64,000 bases of DNA, taken from Ceratobasidium sp. AG-K. Lineage: Eukaryota; Basidiomycota; Agaricomycetes; Cantharellales; Ceratobasidiaceae. Shown here one piece after another: positions 11,923 to 24,182 of the stretch; positions within the stretch are counted from its first letter, which is position 1; each line of letters starts with the position of its first letter. Both the position numbers and the translations under genes were made by a program. Location of the stretch: positions 2,232,001 to 2,296,000 of the forward strand of contig JAWNGF010000005.1 in the NCBI GenBank assembly GCA_037039685.1. The letters run 5' to 3'. The notes under the pieces were generated by a model. The model did no database searches. It was given only the letters and a program-made list of their open reading frames with translations, and was not told the DNA's origin.

Positions 11923-11950
11923 TTAGCGGATATGGAAGCAATTATGAATA

Positions 11951-12397
11951 CTATGGAAACGAGCCAGGAGGCCAGTAAGATACATGTGAGGAAGGAGGAA
12001 AGCTAGACTGAGATGGGGATTGAGAGGAGGTCGAGGCCACAACATGACGTGGTGTAGGGAGTGGGGAACCTGCGGTCGTCGAAGTTGACCCGGGGGTGCC
12101 CCGGGGCCGCACGTGAGCAGAGCTCGATTCACCTATCGCATTGAAGCCGCCCTTGCTGATCCTTCCGTGATTAAATCGCTTGAGCAAACGGCAAATTTCG
12201 AAAAGATTTAGGTCAACGCCTAAGGAGCTTAGGTTAAGGTTGGGGTAGCCTGTGAAGCGACTTCCATGGAATGTATATACGGCTGATTCCATTAGTTGAT
12301 ATCTCCTTGGCTTTGGGCAAAAACGCAAACCAAGGGGCGGTTGGAGAGAGCTCTTATAGCTAATTGTGCCTGAGGCTTCGAAAGAACATAGGGACAC
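11951..12397 (-). other. open frame partly conserved in the RlpA unit flank
   Basis: A 148-codon minus-strand frame whose first half resembles the frame at 25104-25325 (both contain KSSLQPPLGL or HSSLQPPLGL, then a basic stretch and FEICRLL or FEIRRLL). The frame stayed open in both duplicates despite many nucleotide differences. There is no signal peptide or known domain. It may be a small gene, an exon, or a relic carried in the duplicated unit. Confidence 0.25.
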
Positions 12398-12644
12398 TTA
12401 TTCAGACATTAATTCCGGGATGTCATCCGTGTAATCTGTGCACATATGTTCACGACGTTCAGAGAACTCGAAGCCGAAATTTAGGTTGGAGCAATATCTG
12501 TATTGAAACGAAATCTATTTTATCAAAAACCGATGACACTGTGCATATGTATAGACAATCGAAGGCATAGGACTAGCTGGCATAGTAGACTGATAGTGCG
12601 CATGTAGTAAGCCCGCCGCTCAAACGCCGCGTCAGACCTCCAGT

Positions 12645-13369
12645 CTAGTTGAACTTCCACGACACACCCTGCAGCTTGCCAGTGCCTGAGTAGAGTGAGA
12701 TCCAGATTAGCATTGTCTAGACACGAGACACAACGCTCTAGGACTCACCAAGAGGAGCGAACTGCTGGAACGCAGCTGGCGAAAGATCGATGTCGTTGTA
12801 GCCGCAGGCGTAACAGCGGTCCACGATCCCGACCTTGATGGTCTTGCCTCCCCAGCTCACGTTCGCCGTCTTGCCAGCGCAGGCTTGGCTGTGGTTCGGG
12901 TTGGCGTCTGTGGAGTGGAGCGTGTTAGTATTATATCGGTACACTCTAGGAAGCTAGGATCGAGGGGCGGGCGTTCACTCACCGACCATCATCTCCTGGA
13001 AGAGGCTGGTGCCGATGGCAGCGACCCACTCGTAGTCCTGGTTCTGCCATCCGCAGGCACCGAGACCGACTGAGGGGTTGTCTGAAACACATGTCATACG
13101 TTAGTGAAAACCGCAACAAACCTGTAGCTCTGGTTCGAATCAGAACTCGACAACTTACAGTAGGTAGCCTACCAATTCGGACGTGTTAGATACCGCTAAT
13201 TTTCCGGACCTATATAGAAGCATGTACTCACCCAGCCATTGTGGACATCATAGGGAGCGCGAGCAGCCAGATCATTGGATGCAGTGGTCTCGACGGGAGC
13301 AGCGACGACGGAGGAGGCGAATCCGAGAGCGGAGACGAGGACAACAGAGAGCTTAGTGAAGGCGGGCAT
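12645..13369 (-). CDS. RlpA-like double-psi beta-barrel secreted protein, copy 2
   Basis: Same five-exon plan as copy 1: exon 1 13232-13369, 10-nt exon 2 at 13159-13168, last exon ending at the stop 12645-12647. The second residue is Pro (MPAFTKL) rather than His. From about 20 nt before the ATG to roughly 110 nt after the stop it is an apparently exact reverse complement of copy 3 (14520-15245), introns included, while the DNA further upstream is unrelated to copy 3. The two genes are divergent, with ATGs 1,151 nt apart. This implies very recent duplication or gene conversion. All domain motifs are intact. Confidence 0.85.
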
Positions 13370-14519
13370 GGTGAGTCGAGTAGGAGTGGCTGAGCTAGAG
13401 GCGAATGCTGATGATCAGTTGGAGGTGCTGCTCTTCGTTCTTGACAGCTGCTCTTCTTATACCCCTTTACAACAGATGTCCCGTTACTCGCTCGCTGGTA
13501 TACTAGTCGCCTCCCTCTGCCCCATTGGCTTCTCCTACTGCTCGGCCTGGCGGGGCGCTCACATGACGCTCGCCCAGACCACGCATCAGGTTCTTCAAGT
13601 CCGATTGCTGTATGCGAGTCGATGTCCATCATTGGCGACATGATAGCGATGATATGCGTGCCAATCCATGTCCGACTCATGGACCTTTCTTACGCCTATG
13701 AGTCCTGAGACCGATAAAGAGCAGGCTGCAAGCATGTCTACACAACAAAGATATGACAAGCGGAGTGCTTCCAACAACGTTTGCATGCGCTTATAGCTTC
13801 CCGCTCATGCGATAGCGGAGTTTTTTGGCCGGTGAGATATGTAGTAAACAAGCGAGCCGAGGTATAACTTGAGGATGCACACTCCGGCTGATGAATTTGC
13901 AATCGTTTGTGTTATGCCGGCCAACATTCCGAAAGGAAGCAACTTTGATACGCCGCTTAAGGGTGTCGACGGCCATGTCGGAGCGGCATGCGCTCACGGC
14001 TAGCTCGGCTCTTGCTAGCCTGACGCCTTAGTGCACAACGTTGCCCGACCAGTTGCTACTGTGAAGAGTTCGCCAGAGGTGCATATTGTATGAACCACGA
14101 AGGCAAAGACGCAAAGATATTGTTCTACAGTATGGGTACAACCGACGCGAGCAGGAGTGCCTCAAACATAATTGCTTGTGACGCGGGAGCATTCAACTAC
14201 GATTTCACGCAGGTTTGTAATGTAATTTTCGCTCGGCGCATCACACACGCATACATGGAAAGTTTTAGGCGTAGTGCACGCGCATTGATCGGGCAAAGAG
14301 TTACGCGCCGACACGCACGGTTATGGAGGAGCGAACACTCCAGGCGGACAGACAACTTTCTGCATGAAGGGAGCCGCCAAGGCGGCGCATGGAAAGTTAT
14401 GGATGGTGCTACATATGACCGAGAATAAGGTCTATTTAAGGTCCAGTGGCCTTGGGTCAACTATATCACAGTTCGACTCCAGTTGACATTCGCTTCCAGC
14501 CACTCCTACTCGACTCACC
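13370..14519. promoter_or_regulatory. divergent promoter region between RlpA copies 2 and 3
   Basis: The left part (13370 to about 13990) is the type A upstream block shared with copies 1, 4 and 5. The right part (about 14090-14519) is type B, shared with copy 6 (about 27070-27455; shared runs include GGTTATGGAGGAGCGAA and CAGTTCGACTCCAGTTGACA). No gene was found inside. Confidence 0.55.
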
Positions 14520-15245
14520 ATGCCCGCCTTCACTAAGCTCTCTGTTGTCCTCGTCTCCGCTCTCGGATTCGCCTCCTCCGTCGTCGCTGCTCCCGTCGAG
14601 ACCACTGCATCCAATGATCTGGCTGCTCGCGCTCCCTATGATGTCCACAATGGCTGGGTGAGTACATGCTTCTATATAGGTCCGGAAAATTAGCGGTATC
14701 TAACACGTCCGAATTGGTAGGCTACCTACTGTAAGTTGTCGAGTTCTGATTCGAACCAGAGCTACAGGTTTGTTGCGGTTTTCACTAACGTATGACATGT
14801 GTTTCAGACAACCCCTCAGTCGGTCTCGGTGCCTGCGGATGGCAGAACCAGGACTACGAGTGGGTCGCTGCCATCGGCACCAGCCTCTTCCAGGAGATGA
14901 TGGTCGGTGAGTGAACGCCCGCCCCTCGATCCTAGCTTCCTAGAGTGTACCGATATAATACTAACACGCTCCACTCCACAGACGCCAACCCGAACCACAG
15001 CCAAGCCTGCGCTGGCAAGACGGCGAACGTGAGCTGGGGAGGCAAGACCATCAAGGTCGGGATCGTGGACCGCTGTTACGCCTGCGGCTACAACGACATC
15101 GATCTTTCGCCGGCTGCGTTCCAGCAGTTCGCTCCTCTTGGTGAGTCCTAGAGCGTTGTGTCTCGTGTCTAGACAATGCTAATCTGGATCTCACTCCTAC
15201 TCAGGCACTGGCAAGCTGCAGGGTGTGTCGTGGAAGTTCAACTAG
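14520..15245 (+). CDS. RlpA-like double-psi beta-barrel secreted protein, copy 3
   Basis: Exons 14520-14657, 14721-14730 (10 nt), 14808-14906, 14982-15140 and 15205-15245 give 148 residues. The predicted protein is identical to copy 2, and its introns mirror copy 2 base for base as far as I read them. It is driven by the type B upstream region, so the same product may be expressed under two different programmes. The 3' flank is shared with copy 2 for about 110 nt and then diverges. Confidence 0.85.
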
Positions 15246-15615
15246 ACTGGAGGTCTGACGCGGCGTTTGAGCGGCGGGCTTACTACATGCGCACTATCAG
15301 TCTACTATGCCAGCTAGTCCTATGCCTTCGATTGTCTATACATATGCACAGTGTCATTGGTTTTCGATAGAATACACTTCGATTTGTTTTTATATATAGG
15401 TATTCTGCGAGTGGAGTTTGAGATTTGAAGATTGACGTTGATTCGTCACTGGGCAACAATATATGCGGCCAGTTCATTTGACTCGATGAGACTTTGAATT
15501 ATAATCCGATTAGTTGACAAAAAATCGGATTTAACTCTATCTACAGTGTTTCACTCGTGAACTGTTACTAAAGCATTCATTATTATGGCAGTTTTAATGC
15601 GTCTTATAGAGGGAC
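15246..15615. other. intergenic between convergent RlpA copy 3 and SDR copy 2
   Basis: AT-rich 3' flanks of both genes; no coding signal. Confidence 0.4.
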
Positions 15616-16700
15616 TCACCTAGGCTTCGCGCCACTGGGCGGGTTTAGTAATCTTCCTTCCATACCCCCAGCGACAATAATATTTTGACCGGTAACATGC
15701 CCAGAAAAGTTGGATGATGCGAGCACAAGCACCTGCCGTGCAATGTCGCTCGTCGTTGCAATCTTCTTGAGCGGAGTCCTTAATACAGAAGTATTAAATC
15801 CCAGCACGAAGTAAAAGAGAAGGCACGCACGTTGCGATCGCTTGTTCAAATGCTGCTGGGTCGGACACTGTCGCTTCAGCCATCTGTGTCCGGACCCAAC
15901 CCGGAGACACCGCATTGATTCGACCGGCGGGTGCAATCTGAACCATTTCGTTCTTTACAGTTCGAATGAATCCGGTTTGAAGGGCCGACTTGGAGCACGA
16001 ATAGTCTTCCCGATTCTCAGTTTTAACCCAAGTAATGATGTGATTGCGCCAACTCACCTACGTGACCAGCCTCCCCAAACTCCCCGGACGTGCTTCCAAT
16101 CACTACAATCGCCACTTTGGACAGGTCTGGCGCGAACTTTTTCCGCGGCTTTCGTAGGCGCCTAAGAAATTCACGAACGAGCAAAAATGGACCTGCTCCA
16201 AGTTGTCCAGGGACGTCCGGGCTGGTGAGGAGCGACTAACCAGTCAGGTTCACGTCCAATGTCCGTCTCCACCTCTCTAAATCCATATCCACAAGATTCA
16301 CATCCTCGGGGGGAAAGATCCCATGGTTCACTAGAAACTCGTGAGTCCAAGATAGGAATCGCATTCGGAGGGACGGACCGATCAGAACCTGCACCTCTTG
16401 CTCAAAAAACTCTCCTCCCCGCGATAAAAGCCTTCTAACAGCAAGTTCATCGGTCACATCTGCTTGGACAAGTTCTAGGGTATCGATTCCTTGTTGGAGC
16501 TCGGGTAGAGCCCCGGAGGTGGGTGTGATATTGTGCGGTGACATAGGCGCCTTGTTCTGGGTGTGGGTTTGGTACGTGCCATCGTGAGAGGAATATTGTC
16601 AATTCTTACTGAGAAACTCTTCGACGACGTCAAAGCCTATTCCGCCCGCTGCACCTGTGACTAGAACGTGTACACGGTTTAGCCCGAGGTTTAAGTCCAT
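15616..16700 (-). CDS. short-chain dehydrogenase/reductase (SDR), copy 2
   Basis: It has the same exon plan as the SDR at 8041-9173. Exon 1 (ATG at 16698-16700) has VLVTGAAGGIGFDV. Following exons give GAYVTAQYH, QADVTDELAVRRLL, NHGIFPPEDV, VNLTG, KVAIVVIGSTSGEFGE, YSCSK (catalytic YxxxK), AVSPGWVRTQM and HVTGQNIIVAGGMEGR. In exon 2 the frame changes by one base between GAYVTAQYH and TSGALPEL (around 16510). No intron fits there, so a 1-nt indel or sequence error is likely, and the gene may be inactive. Otherwise splice sites and catalytic motifs are preserved. The substrate is unknown. Confidence 0.7.
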
Positions 16701-16856
16701 TGTGGATGAGACGGATCACGGACGCAATGGTGGTGCATGATGATCTCAAGAATTAGGGAGGTCGATGACTAAGCCAGCGTGGATATTGTAAATGACGTGA
16801 TGGCTATCTTTCTTTGAGTAGATTTGTAAACCTTAATTCATTTCGCAAATAAATAG

Positions 16857-18097
16857 TTAATCTACAGTGTATCGCCTCGTGTGGTGCCCGTCGGGCATTT
16901 GGGGTGTCAGAGGAGACCTTGGGTCTGCTGGCGGTTCGTGGTGAAGAGCTGGACCGATATGCGAAAGAGCAAGGGAGCGGTATCGCTGGGTGTTTGGTGT
17001 GCGTAGGAATCGCTTTCGTAGCTTTCCGACCACGAGAGCTCCCGCGACGAAGATGAATCTATACATATGGGTTAGTCCACGGCGCGATAAGAGAACAGGG
17101 TTCCTTACAGAAACGTTGCCAGGCCCCAGTTACTACTCTTCGGAGGCTGGGGGACTTGAACGGGAGGATGGTCCGGCGCGGAGCTATCTGGGGCACCGAC
17201 AGGCTGCTTCTCAGGATATCCACCTATTGGGCAAGCGTGCCTTGAGGTCCATGCTAATTTATGTTTCCCTTGATCTTCAAGAGGGTCACCGTGGGAAGTC
17301 AGCGTCGGCATTGATGGCTTTGAGGAGTTATTAATAACCCGCCGAGGAGTAATTTAGATGAACGCACCTCTTGGGCAGAAGGATCGCAATGGAAGGTAAA
17401 TATGGCCTTTTGCAGAATCCCCATATACATACCACCATGGAGTGTAATTTGAAGGGGTGCTATGAGAGTAAATTGTAAGAATTGCGTCAAAGCATAGGCA
17501 AGTGACCATTCTACCATGTTGTGAAGCGTTTTGTTGGCGGGCAATCTTGGATGTTACGTTGAGCTCTCGACCTTGAAGATTCCCCGCGACTGGAACAACG
17601 TATATTACTCTTGGTGGTTCTAGCCTATGGTCTGGGCGCTCGCTAATGACTAATAATGAGTGCTCAATGCTTTAGTGACGGTGTTTAGATGCTGGTTTGT
17701 AACTCACCAGTCATACATATGTTTGTCCCCTGCGAGCACTGGTCGCGAGACGGAAGAGTGCCGTCCCATGCAATGTTGGCACCAAGGTTGATGTCATAAT
17801 GGATCTGTTCAACAAAAAACGTAAATTGATGACTGTGTTGGGACTCAGATGAATACAAACCTTGGTTCGAGAAGGAGGGGTTTCTACATCCCGAGAAACT
17901 TGATATTGTTCGCGCTTGAGTAGCGGACACAAATCGTATTTGAGAGTTGCACCCTCTGATGGCACTGAGAATACACAATCAAAGCTATTTTCGGTGTAGA
18001 TTTGGTTGTTGGTGGTCGGAAGAGCCAGTGCTTGCCCAATTTGCAAAGTCTGAGTAAGGGCAAGGATCGCTCTGGCGGCGCTTCGTAAACCAAACAT
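16857..18097 (-). CDS. ATG27: Atg27-like type I membrane protein
   Basis: At least four exons on the minus strand. After the start at 18097 (an in-frame ATG also exists at 18172) comes a hydrophobic leader. Then follow FDCVF and GATLKYDLCPLL, ETPPSRTK, a Gly-Ala-Asn segment with DQCSQGT, and LTLHGG/YMGILQKAIFTFHCD. This order matches the lumenal beta-rich domain of the Atg27 autophagy family. The next exon has a polar linker rich in Pro. The exon ending at 16857 gives a transmembrane segment (YRFIFVAGALVVG, preceded by WGLATFL) and a short basic cytosolic tail. By family it would be a vesicle membrane protein involved in Atg9 transport. Exon edges in the middle are approximate. Confidence 0.65.
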
Positions 18098-18574
18098 AGT
18101 GTACGACCACCAACACGAAAGCAAAAGGGACAACGGACTCGCTGGTAGCCTGTATATCTTGCTTTTACTCACTCATCTGCAACACCATTCGAATCGGAAG
18201 ATGGCAAAATTATACTTTATGATAATTCCATTTCCGAACACACGCCCGAGCTTCTTCGCACCAGTCGGCCCGGTGTCGCGATCATCTTGTTCATGCGGCG
18301 CGACCAAGAGAAGCAAAGCGGCGGAGCTTCCGGGATCTACGGCTGCTTCGTTGCATTAATCGAAGCCAACATTCCGCGAGAAATGGACGTTATTACGCCA
18401 TTGGGAACCATCGCCGACTCGTGCGCCACCATATCTTCATCACACGGTCACCCGTTCCTTATTTGAGAGTAGGAATGTTCGCCCCGCGGTCCGGGCGGTA
18501 CAATATACATATTTACCGTCTGTCCTTGCTCGACTCGAACTCGTGGTTTCGTGACTTCTCTCGCCGACCCAACC

Positions 18575-21500
18575 ATGTCCAACAAACCTCGTGCGACTGA
18601 CGGTGTTGACCTAAAGTGGGTCGACGGAAAAGCACCAGCTACTACAGCGGCTGGTAGCACATGGGGTGTTCCGTGGGCCCAAGGCGAGATTGATAAGTCG
18701 ACAGCTCTGGCATTGACTACGAGCGACGGAAAGAGCGTTCCTGTGCAAAGCTGGCCGCTTGCCTAGTAAGCACCAAGCACTTTGTTCCACGTCATTTTAC
18801 TGAGCCATCGTTCTCACATACGCAGTTGGCCCGACGGTTCGCTGAAATGGACTGGTCATGCCATTGCCGCAGACGCTGCTCTGACCGATACCCTCCATTT
18901 GGCTCCTGGGTCTCCCTCCGAGCCTTCGGCCGCATTGACTGTCAAGCAAAGCGGCAGCACCATCGCAGTCACCACCGGCGATTTTGAAGGTATAATGTAT
19001 TTTCATTTCATTTAGCAGCAAGACTTATGAATTATTAAACAGCCCAAATTAAAACGTCCGGGACGACCCTTATTTCGTCACTCTCGGTCGGAGGCTCGAA
19101 GAAACTGTCCAATGGAGCGCTTATCGTGAAAGTCCAAGGTGTGTGTCTAAAAGCATTGTTTAACCTATACTCAAATATTGATTAGGCCAACCGGACGAGC
19201 CTGAGAACACAGACCCAGCCAATATCCACACTACGGTCGCAAATATCACTGCTGCAACTATTGAGAGCGACGGTCCAGTCCAAGCATCAATCAAAGTAAG
19301 TTTGATCATCACACTTCAAGCTATCCCACTCATAAACTTCGTTAGGTAACTGGCACATACAAGGGCGATGGTCATGGCTCCTGGCTCCCGTTCACAATCC
19401 GGCTTTATTTTAGCGCCGGTTCGTCAGCGATTAAAATACAGCATTTGTTCTTGTTCGATGGAGACCAAGCCAAGGACTTCATCAAGGGTATTGTAAGTGT
19501 TATGCTTCATTTTACTCGATAGATACTCATCATTATTTAAGGGTGTACAATTTGACGTCCCACTCACAGACGAGCTGTACGACCGTCACATTCGTTTTAC
19601 CTCTACTTCTGGAGGAATCTGGGGCGAAGCCGTCCGCGTCTTGTCTGGCCTGCGACGTGATGCAACTGCAGCTCTGTTGAATCCTCAGTTTGAAGGCACT
19701 GCCCTGCCGGCTCAGGTATGCTATGCAAAAGTCCTTCAATCATCACAGTTTAGCTTACATTGCACTACAGAATTCGGGTTCATGGCCTGCGACGATCCTT
19801 GCTGGAATTGCAACTTTGCCAACGTGGAATGACTACTCCCTGGTCCAGCTCAGCGCGGACCACTTCGATATCTGGAAGCGGTACGCGAGCTTCCTCACCG
19901 ATCCACGCGCCTTGACTAATATAATTGTGTTATAGGACAAGTAACAAGGGTAGCTGGCTCAAGCATGCCGGACATGGTGCCCGGGCCAATGGAACTGGCT
20001 ACATCGGCGGAGCCAAGAACGGAGGGCTGCTCTTTGGTCTACGCAACTTCTGGGAGCAGTTCCCTCGTCAGCTAGACATTCGCGACGCGGCGGGAAGCAC
20101 GGCCAAGGTCACAGTCTGGGCATATTCTCCCGAGGTTCGTCACCTTCCACTTGCTTCCCTCGTCCCTTGTCAAATGAAATTGACACGTGTGCTCGCAGGC
20201 CCCGGCAATGGATCTCCGGCATTATGATACCGTCGCCCACGGTCTGGACCTCGCGTACGAAGATGTCGAACTTGTAACTTCTAACCCAGCGGGAATCGCA
20301 CGTTCGTACGAGCTCACGCTCAAAGCCGTTGCTTCGACTCCTTCGCGGCAGGCGATTGCAGATTTCGCGGCAGCTGTTGCGACGCCGCCTCAAATCGTCG
20401 CCAGTCCAGAGTTTTACCAAAGTCACAGGGTGTTTGGTGGGCGTTGGTGAGTATTCCTTTGACCAATAGTCGGGACAGATAGTAACTACTCGGTGGGTAG
20501 GGCTGTACCTGATAAGTCTCGTACTGGAGCTGCCAAGATTGAGAACGACAAGAGCAAACTTTTGGACTTCTATGTGGCCGAGATTGAGCAGAGACAATTC
20601 TACGGTAGGGTAGTTGCGTTTGGAGGAAAGCATTTGATCGAATTTTCATGGCTTAGGTTTCTGGAATTATGGCGATGTGATGCATACCGTAAGTTCAAGC
20701 CGAGATAGTGCTGTTAGATCTTGAATTTTTACTTGTTTGTCATAGTATGACGACACGCGGCATACGTGGAGGTGAGCTGGGTTGCAAACTTTAGTATTCC
20801 GTATCTAATTCCTCGACTCCGCTTTAGGTACGACGTTGGAGGCTATGTAAGCAGAGTTTTACGTTGAAACGATCATATAAACTAAAAATATAATGAAAGG
20901 CTTGGGATAATGCGGAACTTGGTGAGGGCTAATCATTCGTTTAGTGGATAGCATCCTTGCTCACGGCAAGCATCTTCCAGGCACCGACCTCTGGTTGTGG
21001 ATGTCGTTCCTCCGTACCGGACGTGCCGACATTTTCCGCATCGCGCACGCCATGACCAGGCATCTTTCGGAGGTCAGTCCTTCAATTCTATTATTGTTAG
21101 GCCGCTACTCACCGAAATTTACAGGTCGATTTCCATCATACCGTAAGCAGACTCGTACCATATTCTACATCCTACTAAGCAGCCTTATGGAAATCTTAGG
21201 GTCCATTCGCAGGTAGCCCCTCTCGTTAGTTTAAATGAATAAAATATTGACCATTTTATTAAGGACTCGGTAGCCGGCACAATGTGAGCCATTGGGGAGA
21301 CGGCGCAAAGGAGGCTCGTGTTAGCTCTTCGACCTTGAAACGGCCGTAAGTGTAACGGATGATCCAGATAGACAGCGTACTGATAACGCTTGCTCTGCAG
21401 ATTCTACTATTTGACAGGTAATTCGCATCGCACGCGCTACAATATACCGTTCGATGTTGATGTTGTCTCGCACAGCGGACGAGCTGATGGGAGACTTGAT

Positions 21501-23023
21501 GCGATACTCCTTACAGGCTGATCAGACACTTATTGAATGGGAGCCACTCCGCAAAAGTGAGTGATGACACTAGATTGTTTTGGCCAATTAGTCTGACACA
21601 ACTCTAGTTCTTCCCAAGCCAATCGCGCCCACGCGTATTCGTATTGGGCCCGACTGGACAGCACTAGCTGGGTAAGTTAGTTTACCTATTGTGGAACGAA
21701 AAATGGACTTACATGATTGGTATAGGAACTGGTTCACAGAGTGGGAGGTTCGTGATTCCGAGATTCATTCATTCCGCTTCTAATTTTCTCGCAGAGGACC
21801 AACGATTCAAAATGGAAAGATAGACTCGTTACTAGCATGGTAAGCAGGCATGATTGCTCATCTAATAGGGACTGTTGCTGATATTTAACTAGACCGACAT
21901 TGGGGGATTTAAATACGGACTGGTATGTGGGTGTCGTACTGTTTCGAGGGCGACAAATTCCTAACATGGATCATAATCATAGTTCACTGGATATACCGCA
22001 GGTAAGCCTGAACGATTGTTTGTTGAGAGTCACTGGTTAAAAATGCGCATTTAGCTGTGGGTTTTGATCCTGCAACTGCACATCTTACGGATGAAGGCGG
22101 TCAATTCCAGGCCTCGTGCGTACCTACGTCCGGATCAACGAAATTGTACTTACCGATAGGCAGTTATCATTTGACTATGTTGTTTGGAGGAGGCGAATTC
22201 CTCGTGGAGCTTGTAGACACTCTCAGCGTCCCCGCTTTCGATACTGTTTGGATTGACTTCTGCAAATACTATAGTAAGCTGTCTTCATAAAACAGAAATC
22301 TAAATCTGATTGCGCCCCCTTAGACGCTACCGCAGCCGAGTAATTACCTTTCACGTCTGGTGGTGGATCTATGCTAACGGCCGCATCCTTAGAAAAACAG
22401 CTAAATACGGGCAAACGTTCAACTCCGGAGGATTTGAATACGTGAGTGGATTGGTAACACTCAAATACGCGTACTAAACGGGGCCAACTAGCTATATGCC
22501 AAGCTCCAAGCATATGCAGGACAACGCCTAAACGATAATAATTTGAAGCAGCTTGCCTGGAACCGGGTTACCTCTTCTACCACCGGCTACTTTGCTGACC
22601 CGGTGGAAGTTGGTGGAGTGAACGTGATTGAGCCTATCAAACAGGTAAATGACACAGAACGTCAGTACCAATCATCGCTTACAATTGGACTAGATTACCT
22701 CTCTTGCTACGAACGACGCTGCATCATTCTCCCTTGCGCAATATGCTGGTGCGTAACATGTTGTTATGAATGAGTGGCCAACTCTGATCACGTCGACGCT
22801 ACCAGTGCTTGCAATCGCACCCGAACTCGCGCCCAACTCCTTTGTCGAGCCCCGAGTTTCAAAGTACGCACCTTCTGTAGTTTCTACCTCGACTGCCATC
22901 GGGACTGTCTACGAGAACGAAAAGCGGGCACTCGAGCCCCCACCTTACGGAGCGCAGCGAGCAAGGGCTCATAGGCGAGGGCTTGTTACGAGGGTTCTAC
23001 GATTTTTGGGACTACGCAAGTAA
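18575..23023 (+). CDS. exo-rhamnogalacturonan lyase family protein (PcRGLX/YetA-like)
   Basis: A long gene with about 20 short introns. Exon peptides run in order: DGVDLKWVDG, WGVPWAQGE, YWPDGSLKWTGHA, GTYKGDGHGSWLPFTIRLYF, HLFLFDGDQ, GVQFDVPLTDELYDRHIRF, GLLFGLRNFWEQFPRQL, VTVWAYSPEA, MDLRHYD, EIEQRQFYGFWNYGDVMHTYDDTRHTWRYD, LWLWMSFLRTGRADIF, SHWGDGAKEAR and FYYLTADEL. These match the three-domain family that includes fungal exo-rhamnogalacturonan lyase and bacterial YetA, so a role in degrading plant rhamnogalacturonan is inferred. I see no signal peptide at 18575; an upstream ATG in the same frame lies at 18551. At the 3' end, reading through gives a stop at 22754-22756. Removing a good 57-nt intron (22749-22805, GTGCGT...CCAG) instead extends the protein to 23023 with a basic tail. 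Confidence 0.7.
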
Positions 23024-23457
23024 CAGCCATGTTTAGAATGTGGGATGAACTTATGTTTCATGATGAATTGGGGTTTAACAATGCTCGGGCAATACTAGAT
23101 TACGAAAGCCTGTTGACTGTACCATAGGTGATAAGTTTCAGAATAAGTGCAACCACGGCGACGACACTCATGAGTAAATCCAATGTGTTGAAACGACATA
23201 CGAGGCAAATATTCGCGTTCCTGTCATATACTGCCACACAGGAGGATTTGACGCCCTTATACGGCTAACTTCCACAGGCGGAGTGACGAAACCCTCAGAC
23301 CTAAAACTCAAGTTGAAGCTATGGTAAAACGATGTATGTTCTATTAAAACCAACGGATACTTTGCATATGTACAGACGAGCGAAGGCATAGGACTAATTG
23401 GCATAATGGTGGGTATGTAGGTAGCTTGCCGCTCAGACCGTGCGTGAGACCTCCGAT
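23024..23457. other. intergenic, 3' flank of RlpA copy 4
   Basis: No gene seen. The last about 150 nt before 23458 resemble the 3' flank of copy 6 more than those of copies 2, 3 or 5. Confidence 0.4.
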
Positions 23458-24182
23458 CTAGTTGAACTTCCACGACACACCCTGCAGCTTGCCAGTGCCT
23501 GAGTAGAAGTGAGATCCAGATTAGCGCTGTCTAGATACGAGACACAATGCTCTAGGACTCACCAAGAGGAGCGAACTGCTGGAACGCAGCCGGCGAAAGA
23601 TCGATGTCGTTGTAGCCGCAGGCGTAGCAGCGGTCCACGATCCCGACCTTGATGGTCTTGCCTCCCCAGCTCACGTTCGCCGTCTTGCCTGCGCAGGCTT
23701 GGCTGTGGTTCGGGTTGGCGTCTGTGGAGTGGAGCGTATTAGTATTATATCGGTACACTCCAGGAAGCTAGGATCGAGGCACGAGCGGTCACTCACCGAC
23801 CATCATCTCCTGGAAGAGGCTGGTGCCGATGGCAGCGACCCACTCGTAGTCCTGGTTCTGCCATCCGCAGGCACCGAGACCGACTGAGGGGTTGTCTGAA
23901 ACACGTGTAGTAGGTTAGCATGAGCCGCAACAAATCCATAGCCCTGATTCGAATTCGAGTTCGACAACTTACAGTAGGTAGCCTATCAAGCCGAATGTGT
24001 CAGATACTACTCAGGTTCGTGCTTGGATGGAAGCATGCACTCACCCAGCCGTTGTGGACGTCATAAGGAGCGCGAGCAGCCAGATTACTGGATGCAGTGG
24101 TCTCAACGGGAGCGGCGGCGGCGGAAGAGGCGAATCCGAGGGCGGAGACGAAGGTGATGGTGAGCTTAGTGAAGGCGTGCAT
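23458..24182 (-). CDS. RlpA-like double-psi beta-barrel secreted protein, copy 4
   Basis: Five-exon plan with exon 1 24045-24182, the 10-nt exon at 23973-23982 and stop at 23458-23460. The signal peptide differs slightly from the others (MHAFTKLTITFVSALGFASS). Exons 2-4 and their introns are almost identical to copy 5 (25571-26295), including intron sequence. All barrel motifs and cysteines are present. Confidence 0.85.
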
